The translations under genes were made by a program, and so were the position numbers. From NCBI GenBank assembly GCA_002415895.1, contig DIAV01000136.1:1-5352 (forward strand): a stretch of 5,352 nucleotides of DNA, read 5' to 3'. A model generated the notes under the pieces. It was given only the letters and a program-made list of their open reading frames with translations. It was not told the DNA's origin and ran no database searches. This stretch comes from Anaerolineales bacterium UBA5069. GTDB taxonomy: Bacteria; Chloroflexota; Anaerolineae; Caldilineales; Caldilineaceae. The number at the start of each line of letters is the position of its first letter. Position 1 is the first letter of the stretch. This document shows positions 1 to 5,352 of the stretch, one piece after another.

Positions 1-1235
1 GTCGACTTGGGTGGGCGTGTGGCTGTTGGCGTGGGTGAAGGCGTTGGGGTGAATGTAGGTGGCAGAGCCAACGCGACAGCCATGTCCATGGGTTCGCGTG
101 GCGTATCGATGATGATGTGAGGTGTGTGGGTGGGAGTCGGGAAAAACCGTCCCGTCAGGTTCGGCAGTGTGTAACGTATACCATTTCCCCCCCACCAATA
201 GACGCCACCCAGCGCAAGCGCAGCAACAAGCAGTGCCGCAACCGCAAGCACGCGAGCCCGTGTGCGTCCCTTGTGCCGAGCGCTGTGCTGTGTGCGTGCG
301 GGTGCCAAATGCGCCTCGCGCGCTACGGCCTCAAGCTTGCGCGCCAGCTCGGCGGCTGTGGGGCGCTGTGCCGGGTCCCGATGCATTGCCCACAGCACCA
401 CGTCGTCCAGCGCCCGGGGCAGGCCACCCACCGAGTCGGAGGGGCGCGTGGGATTGCCCTCCATAATGGCGGAACTCAGCTTCTTGTTGGATCGCCCCTC
501 AAAAGGGCGCTTGCCCGTCAGCATCTGATAAAGCACGATGCCGAGCGAGTAGATGTCCATGGAGGGATGGGGCTTGGCAACGGTCTCCGGCGGCTGGTTC
601 TGCTTGTAGACAGCGACCCGTTCGGGCGGTGCATAGGGCAGTGTGCGCGCTTCCAGCCCCTCCTGGCCCGCAGTGCGCGCCACGCCAAAATCGATCAGAA
701 CCGGCTCTACGGGCGCGCCCGGCTCATAAGGGGTGCGAAAGAGCAGGTTCTCCGGCTTGATATCAAGATGGACCTGATCCTGGCTGTGCAAAAACGCCAG
801 TGTGTCGGCCACCATGCGCGCAATTTCAACGGCAAGCGCGGGTTCCAGCCGCTTGTTCTTCTCAATCAACTCGGCAACCGAGCCGCCGCGCAAATACTCG
901 AGGACGAGAAACCACGGCGCATCGGGCAGGCGCGAGCGCGCAGCATAGGTAATGCTGCGCATGTCGCTTTCCATCTTCACGGGGAGAATGCGCACAATGC
1001 CGCGGTGATGCAGGTTGCGCAGCCGCTCCGACTCGTTATAGATCGTGTCTTCGTAGAATGAACGCGCATCCTTTGTGACGCGCGACACCTTGATGATGAC
1101 CTTGGGCGAGGAAGGGCTGTCAATCGGCCCATCCGTGGCAAGATAAACGTACGACATGCCGCCGTGCGAGTCGAGCGCCTTGACAATCCGATATGGGAAT
1201 GGACCGATACGGCTGCCGGGGGTGAGTCGTGCCAT
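1..1235 (-). CDS. Membrane-anchored Ser/Thr protein kinase, 3' end missing at window edge
   Basis: Only the first 411 codons are present and no stop is reached. The protein is a Hanks-type (PknB-like) kinase that would transfer phosphate from ATP to Ser/Thr of partner proteins in the cytoplasm. It opens in typical style (GSRIGPFPYRIV). It has VIIK with Lys49, helix-C Glu68, HLDIKPEN at 156-163 (Asp158, Asn163), DFG at 182-184, an APE-like PPE at 203-205, DIYSLG at 227-232 and Arg291 in the final helix region. The HxD arginine is Leu157, so it is a non-RD kinase. The glycine loop (SHGGMSYVY) lacks the first and third glycines. Residues 329-346 form one hydrophobic membrane helix after an Arg/Lys-rich stretch. 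A Pro/Thr-rich, probably exported segment follows and is cut by the window end. The ATG at 1235 fits the family N-terminus, but its ribosome site (GAAAG, 4 nt away) is weak. It lies 92 nt after the VWA-FHA gene, so an operon is likely. The kinase fold is certain; activity and substrate are inferred. Confidence 0.93.
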   Translation of the reverse strand, partial: MARLTPGSRIGPFPYRIVKALDSHGGMSYVYLATDGPIDSPSSPKVIIKVSRVTKDARSFYEDTIYNESERLRNLHHRGIVRILPVKMESDMRSITYAARSRLPDAPWFLVLEYLRGGSVAELIEKNKRLEPALAVEIARMVADTLAFLHSQDQVHLDIKPENLLFRTPYEPGAPVEPVLIDFGVARTAGQEGLEARTLPYAPPERVAVYKQNQPPETVAKPHPSMDIYSLGIVLYQMLTGKRPFEGRSNKKLSSAIMEGNPTRPSDSVGGLPRALDDVVLWAMHRDPAQRPTAAELARKLEAVAREAHLAPARTQHSARHKGRTRARVLAVAALLVAALALGGVYWWGGNGIRYTLPNLTGRFFPTPTHTPHIIIDTPREPMDMAVALALPPTFTPTPSPTPTATRPPKS

Positions 1236-1327
1236 TGGTCTTTCAGCCTTGGCCTTTCAACATCAACCGGGGTGGTGCGCTGCTGTTATGTGCACGCGCT
1301 TATCATGCAGAGACAAACAGGCCAGGC

Positions 1328-3388
1328 TCAATTGCGCGGTCCAATCGGCACCGTGGCATCGGCGGATTCGCCGCCGACGGCGCTTGCAGCCGGCCGCGCT
1401 CCGGCAGTGACCTCAAAACGGTAGACAACCGGGCCAATGCTGACAAGATCGCCGGATTTCAGCGTTTGCCCCTGGATGCCTACCTCGCCATCATTGACGT
1501 AGGTGCCGCTAACACTGCCTTCGTCAAGCAAACGGAAGCCGCCCATCTCCTCGCGGATCTGGCAGTGGAAGCGCGAGACGCGCCGATCATCGAGGATGAC
1601 GTTGGAGACGGAGGGGTCGCGGCCAATGCGCACCCCACCGGCCTGCAGCAAGATCTTGCCGGGCAGGCTCGACGTGCCGCCGTTGTCCACAAGCACCAGG
1701 TGCGCTTGTTCGCCGCCGCTGCTCTTGCGTCCCGAGCGGATGAACGGTTCCGTCACTGATTGAATGGTGCCGGCGATGATCTCGGTGGCACGCTTGCGCC
1801 GGTCGCGGCTGGAGAGCACATAGATGGCAAACATGAGCGCGATGAGCGCCAGCGCCGCCGATGCGATCGTCACCCACGAGAGCTGCTGCATGCGCTGGGT
1901 GAGGTCCGCATTGGCTGCCGTAATCGCCGTCAGGTTTTCCTGCGTTTTGGCCTCAGTGGTGGCCGTTGCTCGGGCCTGCGCGACAGCAACGACCGTTGCC
2001 GTTGCATTGGGTGTCGGAGTGGCGGTGGCTGTGGCGGTTGGGATTGGCGTGGGTGTCGGCGCGGACGGGCGTAGTTCAGTGACTGTAAGGCGCACAGGGT
2101 CCGACGTACTGGTTACGCCCAGTTCGTCGAGGGCGCGCACACGCACAGAGTATTCGCCCGCGCCCATGAGGGGGATGGGCACCTCAAAGACTGCGTCGAA
2201 GGGGGGCGAGTCAACCACTTCTGTTTTGCCGCCCACCTCGATCTCCAGCCGCTTGACATCGCGTGTGCGCCCGTCGGGCCACTGGATCGCCACCTGCACA
2301 GGCAGCGTTGCGGGCATAAGTGATTCAAGCGCGCTGTCCCAGGCGGTGCCGGAGCGCTCAAGCGTCATGCCGCTCTGCGGCTGCAGCACGGTGATGGCCG
2401 CCGGCTGAATATTGACGGCCGGCGCACGGTCTGTTGCGTTGATAACCTGGTTGTCGGACAGGATTGCTTCCACGCGAATCTCGCCCGGGTCCGCGCGCTG
2501 AGAGCGGTAGGTCAATACGGTTTGATCAACTGTGACGCGCATGGCGTCGACAATCGGAGCCAGCGCCTGGATTGAGTCAAGCGAGACGTACGTGCCGCCC
2601 GTCAACTCCGAAAGCTGCTTGAGGTTCCGCTCTGACTGAGGCGCGGGGTTGCCCAACTGCACTGTGTGCACGCGGATATTGTGCTGATTCGCAAGACCGA
2701 TTACCTGCTCGGATTGGAGCACGCTGACCTGGTCAGAGCCGTCGGAGAAGACGACGATGTGGCGCTCCTGGTTCATTGGCAATTTGGGCGCGGCAAATTG
2801 CTGGACGGCAAACTTCACCAGGTCATAAAGAGGTGTGACTGTGGAGCCTTCTCTCGGCTCGTAGAGAATGACCGAATTCCAGACGGCCTGGTAGTCATAA
2901 TTCTCCCAGGCATCATCCAGCCGGGGGCCGATCACTTGCGGGGTTGCATCATCACCCAGAGCGATAAAGGTTAGCCAATCGCGCTCGTCATCAAGAAAAT
3001 TCGTTCTGGCAAAGCTGTCAATGGTGTCCTTAACCTCCTGCAAGCGCGGCGCGTTGGTGAGGCCTGCCTGGCGCACGTTGTTGGAGGCATCAAAGACAAG
3101 CGCCACCTGAACACCCATTTGTGTAACAGCCTTGGTGCCAGGTCGCTCAGCACCGCTTTCATAGAGGTGGAACTGGGTGGTCGCCGCGGGGGCGCGATCG
3201 CCGTAAACAGAAACATGCACAATTGGGAATTGGCTTGTGTCAATCTGTGTAATGCGCAGTGTGGGCGCCGGCGGTGCAGGCGACTGCGCGCCAAGGGGCA
3301 GCGGCGTAATCGCCAGTGCCACCACCAGCATGAGCACAACGCAACGGAGTAGCGAACGCAGGGACAGGGGAAATCCCGAACGATACAT
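1328..3388 (-). CDS. Exported VWA domain / transmembrane / cytoplasmic FHA domain protein (686 aa)
   Basis: The ATG at 3388 is preceded by GGAAGGA with 8-nt spacing and starts a clear signal peptide (hydrophobic 13-28, likely cleavage after GA at 33-34). Domains in order: a von Willebrand factor A domain at about 92-285, with MIDAS-like Asp100/Ser102/Asn104, a Thr near 183-185, and FSDGS with Asp216; an Ig-like beta-sandwich at about 330-437; a Pro/Thr/Ala spacer at 440-480; a short helical stretch; one membrane helix at 505-525 followed by SRDRRKR; and an FHA domain at about 578-661. The FHA shows GR (589-590), SRFH (605-608) and GSVSGTYVN (624-632). The usual loop Asn is Ser627. Known family roles: VWA domains bind proteins, often through a metal ion, and FHA domains bind phosphothreonine. 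I infer a receptor that senses or holds something outside the membrane and docks a phosphorylated partner inside. The kinase gene follows directly. The C-terminal tail contains SADATVPI, a plausible phosphorylation site. The ORF could extend to 3748, but that extension is not protein-like. Confidence 0.94.
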   Translation of the reverse strand: MYRSGFPLSLRSLLRCVVLMLVVALAITPLPLGAQSPAPPAPTLRITQIDTSQFPIVHVSVYGDRAPAATTQFHLYESGAERPGTKAVTQMGVQVALVFDASNNVRQAGLTNAPRLQEVKDTIDSFARTNFLDDERDWLTFIALGDDATPQVIGPRLDDAWENYDYQAVWNSVILYEPREGSTVTPLYDLVKFAVQQFAAPKLPMNQERHIVVFSDGSDQVSVLQSEQVIGLANQHNIRVHTVQLGNPAPQSERNLKQLSELTGGTYVSLDSIQALAPIVDAMRVTVDQTVLTYRSQRADPGEIRVEAILSDNQVINATDRAPAVNIQPAAITVLQPQSGMTLERSGTAWDSALESLMPATLPVQVAIQWPDGRTRDVKRLEIEVGGKTEVVDSPPFDAVFEVPIPLMGAGEYSVRVRALDELGVTSTSDPVRLTVTELRPSAPTPTPIPTATATATPTPNATATVVAVAQARATATTEAKTQENLTAITAANADLTQRMQQLSWVTIASAALALIALMFAIYVLSSRDRRKRATEIIAGTIQSVTEPFIRSGRKSSGGEQAHLVLVDNGGTSSLPGKILLQAGGVRIGRDPSVSNVILDDRRVSRFHCQIREEMGGFRLLDEGSVSGTYVNDGEVGIQGQTLKSGDLVSIGPVVYRFEVTAGARPAASAVGGESADATVPIGPRN

Positions 3389-3396
3389 ACTCACAA

Positions 3397-3403
3397 TCCT
3401 TCC
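3397..3403 (-). promoter_or_regulatory. Ribosome binding site of the VWA-FHA gene
   Basis: GGAAGGA on the minus strand, 8 nt before the ATG at 3388. It fixes the start at the signal peptide rather than at the far-upstream ATG at 3748. Confidence 0.8.
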
Positions 3404-3481
3404 GCAGTCTGCTATAGCAATGAATGTTCGTACTGGACGTGCACCTGGCAAGCGCGCCAGGAGTTGGCTTACGCTGCGCGC

Positions 3482-3519
3482 AAAATAAAATGCCCGCGCT
3501 CGGGCTGAGCGACGGGCAT
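3482..3519 (-). terminator. Intrinsic (Rho-independent) terminator reading leftward
   Basis: On the minus strand, ATGCCCG (3519-3513), an unpaired T (3512) and CGCTC (3511-3507) pair across a 5-base loop with GAGCG and CGGGCAT (3501-3490). The run TTTATTTTG follows at once. A 12-bp GC-rich stem with one bulge and an adjoining T-tract is the classical form. It would stop transcripts coming from the right, about 400 nt after the DUF1501 stop and about 95 nt before the VWA-FHA start codon. The VWA-FHA/kinase operon therefore probably has its own promoter in 3481-3389, or this is an attenuator in its leader. Confidence 0.8.
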
Positions 3520-3753
3520 GGATGTAGATTGAAGCAGGCGGTGCAAGCAATGTGGAAGGCGTGCGGCACCCTCTGCACCTGTGGGGCCGGCGCATGTGCG
3601 GCCGACAGCCAATGCAAACGTTAGCGCAGAACGAGTGTCCTCGCCGAATTGTGGGGGATAGCATTTTCCAGCAAACAAAAGCTGCGGCACGGGGGATCCG
3701 ATCCGCTGGGACCTGCTGAATTGTGGAAATTTGTGCGCCGAAGAACAATTGTA

Positions 3754-3782
3754 ATGATAACTACGTTTGTCATTTGGTGCAA
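3754..3782 (-). promoter_or_regulatory. Possible sigma-70-like promoter in the spacer
   Basis: Within an AT-rich island, the minus strand shows TTGCAC (3782-3777; 3 of 6 matches to TTGACA), a 17-base gap, and TATCAT (3759-3754; 5 of 6 matches to TATAAT). If used, it would start an RNA near 3747 that ends about 260 nt later at the terminator at 3482-3519. The -35 match is poor, so this is a weak call. Confidence 0.25.
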
Positions 3783-3843
3783 GGTCGCATTGTCCCGCGC
3801 TTGGGCTTCTCAAAAGCCGGCAATAAGGCGCGCGTTGCCATGC

Positions 3844-3881
3844 GCGAAGCGAGGCTTCCGCTTTTGGAAGCCTCGCTTCGC
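3844..3881 (-). terminator. Perfect 16-bp hairpin after the DUF1501 gene, no T-tract
   Basis: GCGAAGCGAGGCTTCC (3844-3859) is followed by a 6-base loop and its exact reverse complement (3866-3881). It lies 33 nt beyond the DUF1501 stop, where a 3'-end structure is expected. Neither side carries a run of T, so it is not a classical intrinsic terminator. It could be a U-less terminator, an RNA-stabilising hairpin, or a REP-like palindromic repeat. The hairpin is certain from sequence; the role is inferred. Confidence 0.5.
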
Positions 3882-3914
3882 CGCGAAGTGCTATGCTGTC
3901 ACTATCGTTATTCT

Positions 3915-5264
3915 TTACCTCACGACACCCGGCAAATAGACACGATTTGTCAGTGTCTCCGGCGGCGGGGCCGGAATTCCGTACTCCGGCGGCAGGTCCG
4001 CCCCCTGCACAATCCCCAGCGGCGTGTAATCCTTGTAGCCCGGGAAGATGGAACCCAGATTGGGGTTGCCCTGCCGCCGAATCAGAATCTCGCTGAGCAC
4101 GCGCCGGTAGTCGGTGGTAATGTCCAGATCGCGCTTGTCGTAAAGCTGCTCCGTGGCCAACCCGGGCCACTGACCATAGACCTTGCCGCCATTGACCATA
4201 CCGCCGGCCACCAACATAATGTTGCCGTGACCGTGGTCGGTGCCGCGGCTGGCGTTCTCCTGAAAGCTGCGGCCAAATTCACTCTGCACCACAACTGTTA
4301 TGCGCTTCGTCTGGTCTACCCCGTTGACGCTGCTCAGGTCGGTGAAAAAGGCCTCCAGGCCACCGGCCACCTCGGCCAGCTTGTTGGCAAAGTAGCCGCC
4401 GCCATCGTCGCCCTGGTATTCGTGGGTATCCCAGCCGCCCAGGTCCACCGTCGCCACGCGCAGCCCCAGTTGCATGCGGATCACCTGCGCGACGGTGGCC
4501 AGCGAACGCCCAAACTGGCCGCTGGGGTAAACGGCCCCGTTGCCCGGCGTATAGGCCCCCGGATTGGCCAGTTCCACAACATCCAGCGCGTCCAGCGTTT
4601 CAACGCCCGCCGTGTGTAGCCATGAGTTGCCCGTGTACATATCGCGCAGGGCGCTGCGCTGGCCGTCGCCATAACGCCAGTGGCCATTGAGCGAGAAGTC
4701 ATCAGGGCTGTTCATGCCAATGCTCTCGCGGCTGCCCAGCAGCGAGGTGGGCTGCTGGTTGCCCACCGCCAGCGCAGGCATGATGATCTTGGGGGGCAGA
4801 TTGCCTGCGGTTTGGAGGTGGCGCGCCAACCAGCCGCTGCCCGCATTCTTGCTGCCCGGCGTGCCCAGTTCAATAAACTCCATGGCGTCAAAGTGGCTGC
4901 GCGTATCGCTTGTTAGCCCGGCGGCATGAACAATGGCCAGCTTTTTGGATTGGAAGAGCCCCAGCAGTGGGGCGGCGCCGGGGTGCAGTCCAAAACGATC
5001 ATCCAGCGGCAGCGCGGCCCCCGTGCCACTCACGGGCACGTTAAGGTTGGGGCGCTTGGCCTCGTAGTGGGCGCGGTCGGGCCCGGCAATGGGAGGCACG
5101 ACGTTAATACCATCCATGCCGCCGCGCATAAAAACGACAATCAGAATTTCCTGGTTGGGTTCGGCTTCGGGGCTGCCAAAGGCGGTGAAATGCACGCCCC
5201 CCATCCAGCCCGCAATGGCTGCCGAGCAGCCCACCATAAAGCCGCGTCGCGTCGTTTCAAACAC
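3915..5264 (-). CDS. DUF1501 family exported protein (449 aa), twin-arginine leader
   Basis: The start is GTG at 5264, chosen because AAGGAG lies 6 nt upstream and because it includes the leader TTRRGFM (residues 4-10), a twin-arginine (Tat) type signal with a modest hydrophobic stretch at 11-24. The rest is a full-length DUF1501 domain: LIVVFMRGGMDGIN (41-54), FGLHP (91-95), TRSHFDA (121-127), GWLARHL (144-150), LGLRVATVDLGGWDTH (266-281), SEFGR (328-332), GTDHGHGN (341-348) and IFPGY (406-410). Asp279, His281, Asp343, His344 and His346 look like metal-ligand or catalytic candidates. From memory the family belongs to the alkaline phosphatase/sulfatase-like superfamily; its reaction is not established. 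Tat export would fit a folded, metal-bearing enzyme outside the membrane. After the domain comes a Pro-rich tail ending RVYLPGVVR, a style I associate with exported Chloroflexota proteins. DUF1501 genes often sit beside DUF1800 genes; none is visible here, but the upstream side is cut by the window. A functional link to the kinase genes is not supported. Confidence 0.95.
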   Translation of the reverse strand: MFETTRRGFMVGCSAAIAGWMGGVHFTAFGSPEAEPNQEILIVVFMRGGMDGINVVPPIAGPDRAHYEAKRPNLNVPVSGTGAALPLDDRFGLHPGAAPLLGLFQSKKLAIVHAAGLTSDTRSHFDAMEFIELGTPGSKNAGSGWLARHLQTAGNLPPKIIMPALAVGNQQPTSLLGSRESIGMNSPDDFSLNGHWRYGDGQRSALRDMYTGNSWLHTAGVETLDALDVVELANPGAYTPGNGAVYPSGQFGRSLATVAQVIRMQLGLRVATVDLGGWDTHEYQGDDGGGYFANKLAEVAGGLEAFFTDLSSVNGVDQTKRITVVVQSEFGRSFQENASRGTDHGHGNIMLVAGGMVNGGKVYGQWPGLATEQLYDKRDLDITTDYRRVLSEILIRRQGNPNLGSIFPGYKDYTPLGIVQGADLPPEYGIPAPPPETLTNRVYLPGVVR

Positions 5265-5270
5265 AAAATT

Positions 5271-5276
5271 CTCCTT
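5271..5276 (-). promoter_or_regulatory. Ribosome binding site of the DUF1501 gene
   Basis: On the minus strand the sequence reads AAGGAG, then AATTTT, then GTG. This near-perfect Shine-Dalgarno with 6-nt spacing decides in favour of the GTG start at 5264. The next in-frame ATG (5236) would remove the twin-arginine motif. Confidence 0.85.
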
Positions 5277-5332
5277 GGGTAAATGTCCATATACGACGCT
5301 GGGCCGTTGGAGTTGGAAGCTGTTGACTCGTT

Positions 5333-5352
5333 GATTGGTGGATTGGTGGATT
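5333..5352. repeat. Short tandem repeat GATTGGTG, 2.5 copies
   Basis: The right end of the window reads GATTGGTG, GATTGGTG, GATT with no mismatch and may continue beyond the edge. It lies 68 nt upstream of the DUF1501 start. Too little is visible to say whether it is a longer satellite, a regulatory site or a chance slippage product. Confidence 0.6.

Larger units (their letters stand above)
3389..3914. other. 526-base spacer without a protein gene
   Basis: No reading frame here, on either strand, looks like a real protein. The open frames give Cys/Arg-rich text without motifs or ribosome sites. The spacer holds the 16-bp hairpin (3844-3881), an AT-rich promoter-like island (about 3720-3785), a GC-rich stretch of unknown role (about 3520-3640), the intrinsic terminator (3482-3519) and the ribosome site of the VWA-FHA gene. 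I do not recognise a riboswitch or known RNA family in it. Confidence 0.65.

Noticed and set aside
1..120. Low-complexity CAC/GGGTG-rich DNA at the left edge as a repeat array
   Set aside because: On the minus strand it encodes the kinase's Pro/Thr-rich spacer in frame, so the repetition reflects protein composition.
117..1061. 314-codon open frame on the plus strand
   Set aside because: It lies opposite the kinase domain, whose catalytic motifs are intact on the minus strand; its own translation shows no family features.
550..1170. Reading the kinase as a catalytically dead pseudokinase
   Set aside because: Despite the altered glycine loop and non-RD loop, the ATP-binding Lys, helix-C Glu, catalytic Asp, Asn and DFG Asp are all present.
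1236..1327. Terminator or separate promoter between the VWA-FHA gene and the kinase gene
   Set aside because: No stable stem with a T-tract and no convincing paired promoter boxes were seen in these 92 bases.
3410..3419. 10-bp palindrome TGCTATAGCA as promoter -10 or operator of the VWA-FHA operon
   Set aside because: No acceptable -35 box lies 16-18 bases upstream, and a single short palindrome is weak evidence for an operator.
3389..3748. 120-codon upstream extension of the VWA-FHA reading frame to an ATG at 3748
   Set aside because: The extension is Arg/Cys-rich without motifs, contains the intrinsic terminator, and would bury the signal peptide; the ATG at 3388 has a good ribosome site.
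3469..4170. 233-codon minus-strand frame spanning the end of DUF1501 and the spacer
   Set aside because: Out of frame with conserved DUF1501 motifs, crosses both the hairpin and the terminator, and has no recognisable domain.
5200..5240. Possible lipoprotein box (MVGC, Cys13) in the DUF1501 leader
   Set aside because: The Cys comes before the hydrophobic stretch, only a few residues after the Arg pair, and Met at -3 is atypical.

Overview
The window carries three protein-coding genes, all on the minus strand and so read from right to left. They are a complete DUF1501 protein (right), a complete VWA-TM-FHA membrane protein (middle) and the first 411 codons of a Ser/Thr protein kinase that runs off the left edge. 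The DNA is GC-rich (about 60% by eye). Two of the proteins have long Pro/Thr/Ala spacers of the TPTPTxT type, and the DUF1501 protein ends in a YLPxVVR-like tail. These traits, with the FHA/kinase gene pairing, suggest a member of Chloroflexota (Anaerolineae/Caldilineae-like). That assignment is an inference from style, not from a marker gene.

Right part (5352-3915): a short upstream region with a small tandem repeat, a strong AAGGAG ribosome site, and a GTG-started DUF1501 gene with a twin-arginine leader. About 33 nt after its stop is a perfect 16-bp hairpin without a T-tract.

Spacer (3914-3389): 526 bases with no convincing protein gene. It is not empty. It holds the hairpin, an AT-rich promoter-like stretch, and a textbook intrinsic terminator on the minus strand only about 100 nt ahead of the next start codon. 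This suggests either a long DUF1501 3' UTR, a small untranslated RNA, or a leader/attenuator for the signalling genes.

Left part (3388-1): the VWA-FHA gene and the kinase gene, 92 nt apart with no terminator between them, are probably one operon. The predicted topologies mirror each other. The first protein has an exported VWA and Ig-like sensor, a Pro/Thr spacer and one membrane helix, then a cytoplasmic phosphothreonine-reading FHA domain. The second has a cytoplasmic kinase domain and one membrane helix, then an exported Pro/Thr-rich segment. The simplest model is a two-protein trans-envelope relay in which the kinase makes a phosphothreonine that the FHA domain reads. Several key positions are non-canonical: the kinase is non-RD with a degenerate glycine loop, the FHA lacks the usual Asn in its STNGT-like loop, and the VWA MIDAS reads DxSxN.
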